DNA of 22,610 nt from CAVTUU01 sp045804965 (GTDB lineage: Bacteria; Chloroflexota; Chloroflexia; Thermomicrobiales; UBA6265), in contig JBJMMD010000012.1 of NCBI GenBank assembly GCA_045804965.1, positions 1 to 22,610 on the forward strand, given 5' to 3'. Positions within the stretch are counted from its first letter, which is position 1; each line of letters begins with the position of its first letter. The notes under the pieces were generated by a model. The model saw nothing but the letters and a program-made list of their open reading frames with translations, ran no database searches and was not told where the DNA came from. A program made the position numbers and the translations under genes. Positions 5,983 to 13,738 of the stretch are shown piece by piece.

Positions 5983-8412
5983 ATGCCGCCAGTTCCGCTC
6001 ACGCCCTTGATCGGTCGTGCGAACGAGCTTGCGGCGGTCCGCGCGTTGCTGGCGCGCCCAGATGTGCGGCTGTTGACGCTGCTGGGGCCGGGCGGCGTCG
6101 GGAAAACACGCCTCGGCGTCGAACTCGCCTCGATCCTCTGCGCGGAGTTCCCCGACGGCGTGCACTACATCAGTCTCGCCGCCGTGTGCGATCCCGATCT
6201 GGTCTTGCCTGAAATCGCGCGCGCCCTCGATATTCGCGAAACATCCGATCGCCCCGCCGGCGACCGGCTCGCGGCCTGGTTGCGCACCCGCAATCTGCTG
6301 CTGATTCTCGACAACGTCGAACAAGTCATCGACGCAACTCCCGATATCGGCAATCTCCTTCATGCCGGAGCCGGCATCAAGATGCTGACGACGAGCCGGA
6401 CCGCGCTCAATCTCTCGGGCGAGCACACCTATCCGGTCCCGCCGCTGCAACTCCCGGAACGGGTCAACGGGCGGCACACGGTTCAAGTCGACGACTTGAA
6501 GAACTTGGCAGCGATCGCTCTGTTCGTCGATCGCGCCGAGGCAGTTCGGCCCGATTTCTCGCTCAATCAGGAGAACGCGACCGATGTCGCCGAGATTTGC
6601 GTGCGCCTCGACGGTCTGCCGCTGGCGATCGAGCTCGCCGCCGCCCGGGTGCGGGTGTTGTCGCCGGCCGCCCTGCTCGCCCGCTTAACCAACCGCCTGC
6701 AGCTCCTGACGGGCGGTCCACGCGATCTGCCGGCGCGATTGCAAACGATGCGCGACGCCATCTCCTGGAGTCACGATCTCCTCACCCCTGAAGAACAGGA
6801 ACTGTTCCGCGGGCTTTCAGTTTTTATCGGCGGGTTTACCCTCACCGCCGCTGAACATGTTGTCAGTGATGTCGGCGTTCTGACCGTGCTGGACGGGATC
6901 GAGTCGCTGGTCGACAAGAGTCTCGTGCGCCGCGCGGACGGCGCCGGTGCCGAACCGCGCTTCTTGATGTTGGAAACGATCCGCGAGTTCGGGCTGGAGC
7001 AGATTGCGGCCTCGGGAGCCGAAGCGATGTTGCGCGATCGCCACGCCGCGTTTTTCCTGGGACTCGCCGAGGAAAGCGACCACGCCCTCCGCCTCGGGCA
7101 GGATTCCGGGCCCTGGCTCGACCAGATCGAAGCCGATCATGACAATTGCCGCCTCGCCTTGACCTGGACGATTGAATCGGGCGCGATCGACAACGCGCTC
7201 CGTCTCGCCTCCGCGTTGTGGCGATTCTGGGGAACGCGCGGGCACCTACGCGAGGGGCGCGCGTGGTGCGAGCGCGCGCTCGCGCGGGCGAAGAGCACGA
7301 CGGCTCCAGATTTGCGCGCAAAGGCGCTCAACAACCTCGCGAACCTGCTCTCCGATCTCGGCGATCAGGACGAAGCGCAACAGCTGTATGAACAAAGCCT
7401 CGCTATCAGACGCGAGCTCGGCGACCGCCGAGGCGTTGCCGATACGTTGAACAATCTCGGCTTGAGCGCTACCCAATTGGCCGACTACGATCGGGCTGAG
7501 GCGTTGCTCGAAGAGTGCATTCAGATTCGCCGCGAAATCGGTGATCGGACCGGATACGTGCTTGCCGTCAGCAATCTCGGCGATCTTGCGGTGGCAACTG
7601 GTGATTTCGAGCGGGCGTGGTCGCTGCACGAGGAAGCGCTCGCGCTTCGCCAGGAATTGAAAAACGAGCTCGGCGTCGCCTATTCCCAGAACAATCTCGC
7701 CGTCGTCGCGGCGTGCAAAGGTGATCTGAAAACCGCGCGCGCCCTGTTGGAGCAGAGCCTCAGCCGATTTCGTGAGCTTCGCGACAATCCGGGAGCTGCC
7801 CATTCATTGCGCAATCTCGGTCGGGTCGCGCAAGCGGAAGGGCGCTTGGCCGACGCCGAAGCATTGCACAAGGAGGCACTCAGCTTCCGGCACGATCTTG
7901 ACGACCGCCGGGGCATCGCCGAATCGCTGGAGGACCTTGTCGCCTTGAACGCCCGTCAGGGCTCGGCCGAGGTTCGGGTGCGGCTCATCGCCACCGCCTC
8001 GGGACTCCGTGAAGAAACCGGCATTCCCGTGCCTGCCAACGAGCGGCGGGATCATGGGCACTTGATCGACATGCTCCGGAAGCGGATGCATGCCGCGGAG
8101 TTTGCCGCGGCCTGGGAAGCGGGCCGGCGCGCAGCGTTCGAACACGCGTGCGAGGAAGCCCTGCGAACCGATTTCGCTGACGCCGCGAGCCAGGGCCAGA
8201 AACGCCTAGACGCGAACCCCGCGGGACTCAGCGACCGGGAAGTCGACGTGCTCCGCCTCGTCGCCTCAGGCTTGACCAACGCTGAGATTGCGGACGCGCT
8301 GTTCCTCAGCCCACGGACTGTCGATGCCCATCTTTATCGCATCTACCGCAAGCTTGACGTCTCCTCCCGTGCCGCGGCGGCCAGTTTCGCCGTGCACCAG
8401 GGGATCATGTAA
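5983..8412 (+). CDS. NB-ARC ATPase / TPR / LuxR-type transcriptional regulator
   Basis: About 809 residues. Residues 1-300 are a STAND-class ATPase: Walker A GPGGVGKT at 35-42, Walker B LLLILDNVEQV at about 105, the arginine sensor LTTSR at 135-139, and GLPLAIELAAARVRVLSP of the NB-ARC 'GLPL' motif. The middle half is a run of tetratricopeptide-like helical pairs (NNLANLLSDLGDQDEAQQLY, NNLGLSATQLADYDRAEAL and similar), which usually sense a ligand or protein partner. The C-terminus is a LuxR/GerE helix-turn-helix, LSDREVDVLRLVASGLTNAE with LSPRTVDAHLYRIYRKLDV. The expected behaviour is ATP-driven activation of target promoters; the inducer is unknown. The frame is open back to 5710, but the upstream part is low-complexity and contains the CRISPR-like hairpin, so I use the ATG at 5983, just before the conserved TPLIGR. 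Confidence 0.88.
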   Translation: MPPVPLTPLIGRANELAAVRALLARPDVRLLTLLGPGGVGKTRLGVELASILCAEFPDGVHYISLAAVCDPDLVLPEIARALDIRETSDRPAGDRLAAWLRTRNLLLILDNVEQVIDATPDIGNLLHAGAGIKMLTTSRTALNLSGEHTYPVPPLQLPERVNGRHTVQVDDLKNLAAIALFVDRAEAVRPDFSLNQENATDVAEICVRLDGLPLAIELAAARVRVLSPAALLARLTNRLQLLTGGPRDLPARLQTMRDAISWSHDLLTPEEQELFRGLSVFIGGFTLTAAEHVVSDVGVLTVLDGIESLVDKSLVRRADGAGAEPRFLMLETIREFGLEQIAASGAEAMLRDRHAAFFLGLAEESDHALRLGQDSGPWLDQIEADHDNCRLALTWTIESGAIDNALRLASALWRFWGTRGHLREGRAWCERALARAKSTTAPDLRAKALNNLANLLSDLGDQDEAQQLYEQSLAIRRELGDRRGVADTLNNLGLSATQLADYDRAEALLEECIQIRREIGDRTGYVLAVSNLGDLAVATGDFERAWSLHEEALALRQELKNELGVAYSQNNLAVVAACKGDLKTARALLEQSLSRFRELRDNPGAAHSLRNLGRVAQAEGRLADAEALHKEALSFRHDLDDRRGIAESLEDLVALNARQGSAEVRVRLIATASGLREETGIPVPANERRDHGHLIDMLRKRMHAAEFAAAWEAGRRAAFEHACEEALRTDFADAASQGQKRLDANPAGLSDREVDVLRLVASGLTNAEIADALFLSPRTVDAHLYRIYRKLDVSSRAAAASFAVHQGIM

Positions 8413-8628
8413 GGTTTCCGCGCGAGGATTTCCTGGGTTAAGCCCCGGTGTCGCGGCGCAGACGCAAAGGACGTCCGCGTCCACTTGTAGCCTCTGTTTC
8501 ATCCTCAATACGGCTTTAACCTCAGTGCAACCATGGTTTAACACTTCCATCCACGCCGCATTGCAAGCTGGTGTCGTGCAACGAAGGACACTTGTCCCTA
8601 CCGGGCATATGCGCCGCTTTGTGATGGG

Positions 8629-8635
8629 AAGGAGA
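8629..8635 (+). promoter_or_regulatory. Ribosome binding site fixing the DUF839 start
   Basis: AAGGAGA lies 9 nt before the ATG at 8645. This selects that start over ATGs at 8609 and 8624, and it places the signal peptide at the N-terminus. Confidence 0.7.
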
Positions 8636-8644
8636 CGATCGCTG

Positions 8645-10111
8645 ATGTCGCGGATCATGCGAACCGCAGGATTTTCTCGCCTCAGTGCTGCTCGAAACAT
8701 TGTTGGCTTTGCGCTCGGGCTGTCGCTGGTCAGCGGCGTGGCCGCCCAGGGATCGACGCCGGTTGCATCCCCTGAGGCATCACCTGTTGCCTCTCCGGTG
8801 GCCGTTGCTCCTGGCCAATTGACGGCGACGCGGCCCTATTTGATCGCGACCGATCCTTCCACTTTGTCCATTTCGCCGATCCTCACGGCCGGCGAGACGA
8901 TCGGCGACTATCAGATGGCCGGCGTCCCGGACGGTCTCGGCGCATTTAAGGACGGCAGCGACGTGGTCTTGTTCGTGAACCATGAACTAACCACGGTCGA
9001 GGATGCCAATATCTCGGACGCCCGCGTTTCCCGCCTGGTGCTCGACGGCACAACAGGCGCGGTGAAATCGGGCGAATACATTTACGACGGCACGGAAGGC
9101 TTTGAGCGGCTCTGCTCGGCCTACATGGCGGGTCCATGGGACGGCTTTGATAAGCCGACGTTCTTGACCGGCGAGGAAACCACCGGCAGCCCGAAAGGCG
9201 GGCTCTCGGTGGCGATCGACGGCGCTACCGGAAAGCCGACCGAGTTGCCGTGGCTCGGCCATATCGACCACGAAAATCAGGTCGCGATTCCCGGCTTCAC
9301 CGGCAAAACCGTTATCGTCACGACCGATGACAACTCGGACGGCTCAGAAGTCTATCTATACGTGGCTGATAGCCCTGCCGACGTGCTCGCCGGCAAGGGC
9401 CAGCTCTACGTCTTCAAGGCGGATAACGCCGCCGGCACGGCTGATATCGCGAAGGGCACGGAACTGACCGGCACGTTCGAGCCGATTGGTCAGGCGGACA
9501 ATACCGACGGCGATGCGCTGCAAGCCGCGGCCGACGCTGCCAAGGCATTCAAGTTCGTGCGCACGGAAGATGTCACCTACGACCGCACGAACACGACCAC
9601 GATCTACTTTACTGATACCGGCGACGATCAGGATCCAAACCTCGCCGCTGACGGCACGCCGTTCACCAAAAACGGCCGCCTGTACACGATGACGCTCGAT
9701 CCCGCCGATCCGACTAAGGTGTCCGGTTTCAAGGTTCTGCTCGACGGCGACAAGGGCGACGACATTCTCAATCCCGACAATGTCGACGCCAACAAAACGA
9801 CGATCATGCTGCAAGAAGACCGGAACGGGTACAACCGGGACGAGAACTTCGACGACACAGGCCGAATTCTGGCGTACGACATCGCCTCCGGCACGGTGAC
9901 GCCGATCGCGAAGGTCGATCAATCAGACGGCAGCGGAGCGCTCGATCCCGGTGACGAAGCTGGTTCCTGGGAGTCCTCGGGCATCATCAACGTCGAAGAC
10001 ATCTACGGCCCAGGCGCTTGGCTGGTCGATGTTCAGGCACATGAGATCAAAGTCCCGCAGTTTGGCGGAGAGGATGAAGGAGGCCAGCTCCTCCTGATCC
10101 GTCAGACGTAA
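8645..10111 (+). CDS. Exported DUF839 (PhoX-like) protein
   Basis: 488 residues. A basic N-terminus and hydrophobic core (NIVGFALGLSLVSGVAAQG, residues 18-36) form a signal peptide likely cleaved after GVAA. Then comes a low-complexity linker, TPVASPEASPVASPVAV. The body matches DUF839/PhoX-type phosphatase-like proteins, predicted calcium-binding propellers: DVVLFVNHELTTVED, an ATGKPTELPWLGHIDHENQV segment, KTVIVTTDDNSDGSEVYLYV, GKGQLYVFKADNAAG, and many Asp/Asn-rich turns fit for Ca2+ such as DTGDDQDPN and DPGDEAGSWESSG. It probably acts outside the membrane, as a phosphatase-related or structural propeller; catalytic residues cannot be confirmed by eye. It follows the regulator on the same strand by 232 nt, a gap with no recognisable gene. 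A 10-bp hairpin lies past its stop. Confidence 0.8.
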   Translation: MSRIMRTAGFSRLSAARNIVGFALGLSLVSGVAAQGSTPVASPEASPVASPVAVAPGQLTATRPYLIATDPSTLSISPILTAGETIGDYQMAGVPDGLGAFKDGSDVVLFVNHELTTVEDANISDARVSRLVLDGTTGAVKSGEYIYDGTEGFERLCSAYMAGPWDGFDKPTFLTGEETTGSPKGGLSVAIDGATGKPTELPWLGHIDHENQVAIPGFTGKTVIVTTDDNSDGSEVYLYVADSPADVLAGKGQLYVFKADNAAGTADIAKGTELTGTFEPIGQADNTDGDALQAAADAAKAFKFVRTEDVTYDRTNTTTIYFTDTGDDQDPNLAADGTPFTKNGRLYTMTLDPADPTKVSGFKVLLDGDKGDDILNPDNVDANKTTIMLQEDRNGYNRDENFDDTGRILAYDIASGTVTPIAKVDQSDGSGALDPGDEAGSWESSGIINVEDIYGPGAWLVDVQAHEIKVPQFGGEDEGGQLLLIRQT

Positions 10112-10138
10112 ACAACGACACCCCACCCCCTCATCACA

Positions 10139-10175
10139 GCGACGGCGGTCAGAACGGCGCACCGGCCGCCGTCGC
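10139..10175 (+). terminator. Candidate hairpin terminator after the DUF839 gene
   Basis: GCGACGGCGG (10139-10148) pairs perfectly with CCGCCGTCGC (10166-10175), 27 nt after the stop. There is no T-run after it, so it could slow or protect the 3' end rather than be a full intrinsic terminator. Confidence 0.45.
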
Positions 10176-10187
10176 GCGTGTGGGTCG

Positions 10188-10196
10188 TGCTACAAT
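10188..10196 (+). promoter_or_regulatory. Extended -10 promoter candidate for the LEA-like gene
   Basis: TGCTACAAT fits the extended -10 form TGnTATAAT with one mismatch, 89 nt before the ATG at 10286. The -35 region is poor, as is usual for extended -10 promoters. Confidence 0.4.
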
Positions 10197-10267
10197 TTGG
10201 TACTAGCGACTCGCAAGCGATGACAGACAATCGATTGGGTGTCCTCTGGCTGGCGGTCGACCCCGCA

Positions 10268-10276
10268 AAGGAGGGG
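10268..10276 (+). promoter_or_regulatory. Strong ribosome binding site of the LEA-like gene
   Basis: AAGGAGGGG ends 9 nt before the ATG at 10286 and decides this start over the longer open frame beginning at 10178. Confidence 0.7.
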
Positions 10277-10285
10277 AATGAATCT

Positions 10286-10609
10286 ATGGCGATCATGGAC
10301 TCCGTGAAGAAGTTCTTCGACTCATTCAAGCAAAAGAGCGGCGAGGTGAAACAATCGGCGACTCAAAAAGCAAGTGGCCTTTCCGGCCAGGCGAAGAGCA
10401 CGGTTTCCGACACAACCGCGAAAACCAGCGACAAAGTCGACAACATGCAGGATAAGGCGTCAAGTTCTACTCAGGACACGATCGACAGCGCTCAGAGTCG
10501 GGCGGCAAGCGCCGCTGATTCCGGGGAGGCGAAAGCCGACGAGGCCATGTCCGACGCGCAGCGCGCGGTCGATAGGGCTCAGTCCAAAGTCGACGACACG
10601 ACAAGCTAA
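10286..10609 (+). CDS. Small LEA-like / apolipoprotein-like amphipathic helical stress protein
   Basis: 107 residues with almost no hydrophobic core and very few large hydrophobic side chains after the first dozen residues. The start MAIMDSVKKFFDSFKQKSGE is an amphipathic helix. The rest is a Lys/Asp/Ala/Ser/Thr-rich run (SGLSGQAKSTVSDTTAKTSD, DKVDNMQDKASSSTQDTID, AVDRAQSKVDD) with a loose 11-residue periodicity like late-embryogenesis-abundant proteins and YtxH/CsbD-type small stress proteins. Such proteins are disordered in solution and may coat membranes or proteins during drying, heat or osmotic shock. It has a strong ribosome binding site, an extended -10 candidate and a clear terminator, so it is probably a single, well-expressed transcript. 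The family call rests on composition only. Confidence 0.75.
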   Translation: MAIMDSVKKFFDSFKQKSGEVKQSATQKASGLSGQAKSTVSDTTAKTSDKVDNMQDKASSSTQDTIDSAQSRAASAADSGEAKADEAMSDAQRAVDRAQSKVDDTTS

Positions 10610-10650
10610 CCAAACCAGCGCGCGAAAACGCTGGGACGAAGCCTGCCTCG

Positions 10651-10691
10651 CCGGGACGGTCGTACTTGCCGTCCCGGGGTTTTGTGTGTTT
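10651..10691 (+). terminator. Intrinsic terminator of the LEA-like gene
   Basis: A perfect 9-bp stem, CCGGGACGG (10651-10659) and CCGTCCCGG (10669-10677), with a 9-nt loop, is followed by the T-rich tail GGTTTTGTGTGTTT. Confidence 0.8.
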
Positions 10692-10716
10692 GGGGTAAGA
10701 GGTTTCCTCTACCCCT
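10691..10716 (-). terminator. Second hairpin, possibly ending the dehydrogenase transcript
   Basis: GGGGTAAGAGG and CCTCTACCCC form a stem with one bulged A around the loop TTT. It lies about 140 nt beyond the minus-strand dehydrogenase stop. On the minus strand the A-rich side of the previous terminator follows, so the two hairpins may serve converging transcripts. Confidence 0.35.
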
Positions 10717-10856
10717 GATCCCGTTCCCCGTAGGCGCGAGAATGGACTTCTCACTACGGCTCATAACAAGCAGGAAACAGCGTGTTGATGCCTCATGGAT
10801 GCACCCTCCGCCTCGCACGGGAACCGGTAGCGCGAATAGCCGGGTCAAGTTCCTCC

Positions 10857-11855
10857 TTACCCCTTCAACACCTCTGGGTTCACGAGATTTGGGGGCCGCT
10901 CTCCGCGTATGCCGGCGAGGAGGTTTTCGGCGGCCATGCGCGCCATGTTGTCGCGTGTGGCCACGGTCGCCGAGGCAATGTGGGGAACCACGACTGCGTT
11001 CGGCAGCGACATTAACGGATGATCGCCGGGTAACGGCTCCGGCTCAGTCACGTCGAGCGCCGCACCAGCAATCACGTTTGCGCTCAATGCATCGACAAGC
11101 GCGTCGGTATCAACGACCGGACCGCGGGCGGCGTTTATGAGATGCGCCGTGCGTTTCATCAAGTGCAGCTCGCGCTCGCCGATCAGATGTCGCGTGTCAT
11201 CGGTCAGGGCGACATGAAGCGTGATGAAATCGCTCTCGCCCAGGAGATCGTCCAACTCCATGAACTCGACGCCGAGCGCTTCGGCCGCTGCTTCGTCGCG
11301 GTAGCTGTCGTAGGCGAGGACTCGCATCTCGAAACCCCGCGCCCGCTTTGCCACCTCTTTCCCGATCCGGCCGAACCCGACGATGCCGATCGTCGCGTGA
11401 TGCACGTCTTGGCCGAGGAGGAGCATCGGGCCCCAGGTCTGCCATTTGCCGGCGCGAACGTAATCGGCGCCTTCGACGACCCGGCGGGCCGAGGCCATCA
11501 GCAGGGCCCAGGCGAAATCAGCGGTCGTTTCGGTCAAGACCTCCGGCGTATTGCAGACCACTACGCCGCGGACGGTCGCCGCCTCGACATCGACGTTGTC
11601 GTAGCCAACGGCGAGGTTGCTGATCACCTTCAACTGCGGCTCTCTGTCGAGTAGCTCCGGCGTGATCATTTCGGTCAATAAGGTCAGCGCGCCGTCGCAA
11701 CCGTGCAGGAGGTCGGCGAGCTCCTGTTCAGTGGGTGGCAAGTCAGACCGCCAAAGTCGCATGTCAACGCCTTCGGCTGACCGCAACAACGCCATGCCCG
11801 CTTCCGGGATAAACCGCGTGACCGCGATCGTCTTGCCTTCCCTTTCAGCCGTCAT
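10857..11855 (-). CDS. D-isomer-specific 2-hydroxyacid dehydrogenase (glyoxylate/hydroxypyruvate reductase type)
   Basis: 332 residues, the usual length. It should reduce a 2-keto acid such as glyoxylate or hydroxypyruvate with NAD(P)H in the cytoplasm. The cofactor fold shows IGIVGFGRIGKEVAKRARGF (GxGxxG at 160-165) followed by an acidic strand end, AYD. The catalytic triad is visible: Arg244 in NAARGPVVD, Glu273 in DVTEPEPLPGDHPL, and His292 in VVPHIASAT. The substrate loop is SNLAVGYDNVDVEAA. The ATG at 11855 follows AGGAAGCG; a longer frame to 11894 has no better signal. The upstream terC gene is on the same strand but 183 nt away, so co-transcription is uncertain. The physiological substrate within the GyaR/SerA-like group cannot be set from sequence alone. 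Confidence 0.9.
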   Translation of the reverse strand: MTAEREGKTIAVTRFIPEAGMALLRSAEGVDMRLWRSDLPPTEQELADLLHGCDGALTLLTEMITPELLDREPQLKVISNLAVGYDNVDVEAATVRGVVVCNTPEVLTETTADFAWALLMASARRVVEGADYVRAGKWQTWGPMLLLGQDVHHATIGIVGFGRIGKEVAKRARGFEMRVLAYDSYRDEAAAEALGVEFMELDDLLGESDFITLHVALTDDTRHLIGERELHLMKRTAHLINAARGPVVDTDALVDALSANVIAGAALDVTEPEPLPGDHPLMSLPNAVVVPHIASATVATRDNMARMAAENLLAGIRGERPPNLVNPEVLKG

Positions 11856-12038
11856 CGCTTCCTGACCCACCCTTCTTCTGTCTACGGCTCGCATCGAAGA
11901 CGCTCGTCAGCATATCCGAACCGGCTTTGGTCTGGTTGGCCATCACCGGCGAGGACAGACCACACGACCGCCGAGCTGCCGGCTGACGTAGAGATCGTGA
12001 AGCGAATCGCCGAGCGCGAGGTCGCCCGATACGTCGCA

Positions 12039-12803
12039 CTACCCTGCAGGTTCAGCGCCGGCGGAGCCGCCGGGGATCTGCTCGCGGAGATGGACCGGTT
12101 CCACCTGCCGGCGGAGCCGGAGATTGAGCAATTCCACGAAGACCGAGAATGCCATCGCGAAGTAGATATACGCTTTGTCAACGTGGGTGCCCCAACCATC
12201 GGCCACCAGCGTCACGCCGATCAGCAAGAGGAAGCTCAATGCGAGCATCTTGACCGTCGGGTGCTTATGAACAAAGGCGCTGATCGGCCCCGATGCGAAG
12301 AGCATGACCAGGACCGCGAGCACCACCGCCGTGATCATGATCGCAAGCTCGTTCGCCATGCCGACAGCCGTGATCACCGAGTCGAGGGAGAAGACGATAT
12401 CGAGCAACAAGATTTGGATGATCACGCTTGAGAAGGTCGCGGCCCGTCCCGCCCTTGCGACCTCCTCTTCACCCTCGAGTCGGGAATGAATTTCGGTCGT
12501 CGATTTGTAGATGAGGAACAGACCACCGAGGAGCAGGATCAGATCGCGGCCGGAGAACGGGTGGTCGGCGATCGTGAACAGTTCGTTGGTCAGGTTCGCG
12601 ATCCAATTGATGCAAAGCAAAAGCGCAATACGCAGGAACATCGCGAGTGAGAGACCAAGAAGACGCGCGCGGTCGCGTTGCTCTTCCGGCAGCTTTCCGG
12701 CCAGGATCGAGATAAAAATGACGTTGTCGATCCCAAGCACGATCTCCAAGATCGTGAGCGTGGTCAGCGCCAGCCAGCCATCCGCAGTTGTCATCCAGTC
12801 CAC
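12039..12803 (-). CDS. TerC family integral membrane protein
   Basis: 254 residues with about seven membrane helices. The two TerC signature segments are present with their membrane acidic residues: LEIVLGIDNVIFISILAGKL near residue 18 and LLDIVFSLDSVITAVGMAN near 128. Others are LLGGLFLIYKS and VFVELLNLRLRR near the end. TerC proteins are linked to tellurium resistance and, more recently, to manganese export and loading of exported enzymes with metal. The best start is GTG at 12803, with AAGGAGGT 5 nt upstream; an ATG at 12794 is too far from it. The frame is open further upstream to 12872, through a region that can fold into a hairpin. A second TerC-family gene is divergent 173 nt away. Confidence 0.9.
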   Translation of the reverse strand: MDWMTTADGWLALTTLTILEIVLGIDNVIFISILAGKLPEEQRDRARLLGLSLAMFLRIALLLCINWIANLTNELFTIADHPFSGRDLILLLGGLFLIYKSTTEIHSRLEGEEEVARAGRAATFSSVIIQILLLDIVFSLDSVITAVGMANELAIMITAVVLAVLVMLFASGPISAFVHKHPTVKMLALSFLLLIGVTLVADGWGTHVDKAYIYFAMAFSVFVELLNLRLRRQVEPVHLREQIPGGSAGAEPAG

Positions 12804-12808
12804 CAGCG

Positions 12809-12883
12809 ACCTCCTTGGTATGTCGCCACACCATGTGGCTGACGACGGCGCCGTTCTGATCCATCGCCGCATTCATACCAAGG
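12809..12883 (-). promoter_or_regulatory. Structured leader that can pair with the terC ribosome binding site
   Basis: On the minus strand CCTTGGTATG (12883-12874) is perfectly complementary to CATACCAAGG (12822-12813), and the second arm covers the AAGG of the AAGGAGGT ribosome binding site (12816-12809). The 51-nt loop contains another hairpin GCCACA-CCA-TGTGGC (12825-12839, given as plus strand). The layout is that of a translational switch. The canonical yybP-ykoY manganese motif, usual before terC genes, was not clearly found. Confidence 0.4.
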
Positions 12884-12976
12884 CTTGCCCACGAACGGTC
12901 CCGGCCTGACTAGCCAAGTGGTGTATCGTTTTCAGGCTACTGAACCACTGAGGTTTTACGTAGGGGGCACGGAGGT

Positions 12977-13738
12977 TTGGAATCGTCATTGGCGGGCGCA
13001 TTGCTTGCGGTGCTGCTCGTCAATCTCGTGCTTTCGGGCGATAACGCGGTTGTCATTGGCCTCGCGGCGCGTGGACTTCCCGTCGCCGATCGCCGCCGCG
13101 CAATCATGTTCGGCGGCGGATTCGCGGTGCTTCTCCGCGTGCTCCTGACCGTTCCCGCCGAAGCGCTGCTCCAGGTGCCGTTCCTCCGGGCGACGGGCGG
13201 CGTGCTGCTCATCTGGATCTCGTTTCGTTTGCTCACCGAAGTCGCAGATCCGTCCGACCGGGCACAAGCGAGCAGCGTCTCGCAGGCGATCAAATTGATT
13301 ATTCTTGCCGACCTGACAATGAGTCTCGACAACATCATAGCCGTCGCTGCCGTGGCCGAACGCAGCCCGCACGATGTGCTCGTCCTGGTAGTAGGTCTCG
13401 CGATCTCGATTCCATTAGTGCTCGTCGGCGGCAATTTGGTCGCCCGGCTCATGCAGAGGTTACCGATCCTGGTCTGGGTCGGAGGCGCGATCCTGGTCTA
13501 CACCGCGGGCCAGTTAATCGCTGATGACGTGGCGTTGAAGTCGATATTCAACCGTGGCAATTACGCCCGCGTCATCTTCGCACTACTGGTGATGGTGGTC
13601 TTGCTGGCCGCGGCTTTTGTCACGCAACGACGGCGTCACCACGAAGAGCCGGTCGAAACGGTCACTCCCTGGCGTTCACGTCAGGTGCTTGAGTCGCCGA
13701 CCGAGACAGCGCCCGAGGACGTGAGAATCCCGCGATGA
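12977..13738 (+). CDS. TerC family integral membrane protein (YjbE-like)
   Basis: About 253 residues with seven predicted membrane helices. Signatures are LLVNLVLSGDNAVVIGLAAR near residue 13 and ILADLTMSLDNIIAVAAVAE near 108, an internal duplication with an Asp-Asn pair in each half that probably binds a metal ion in the membrane. The tail from about residue 218 is charged and cytoplasmic (TQRRRHHEEPVE). It is more like the Bacillus YjbE/YkoY branch than its neighbour, so the two are old paralogues rather than a fresh duplication. The start is uncertain: TTG at 12977 lies almost on GGAGG (12971-12975), while TTG at 12989 has better spacing. Its last 58 nt overlap, tail to tail, with the regulator on the other strand. 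Manganese export or tellurite resistance is known for relatives, not shown here. Confidence 0.88.
   Translation: MESSLAGALLAVLLVNLVLSGDNAVVIGLAARGLPVADRRRAIMFGGGFAVLLRVLLTVPAEALLQVPFLRATGGVLLIWISFRLLTEVADPSDRAQASSVSQAIKLIILADLTMSLDNIIAVAAVAERSPHDVLVLVVGLAISIPLVLVGGNLVARLMQRLPILVWVGGAILVYTAGQLIADDVALKSIFNRGNYARVIFALLVMVVLLAAAFVTQRRRHHEEPVETVTPWRSRQVLESPTETAPEDVRIPR

Noticed and set aside
5737..6486. 249-codon open frame on the minus strand
   Set aside because: It is antisense to the NB-ARC domain of the 5983 regulator, whose Walker motifs prove the plus strand is coding.
8266..8700. 144-codon minus-strand frame between the regulator and the DUF839 gene
   Set aside because: It overlaps both real genes in antisense, is Cys/Arg-rich and has no recognisable motif or ribosome binding site.
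12804..12976. A canonical yybP-ykoY manganese riboswitch
   Set aside because: The conserved GGGGAGUAG core and the expected 3' element could not be aligned on either strand, so only a structured leader is claimed.
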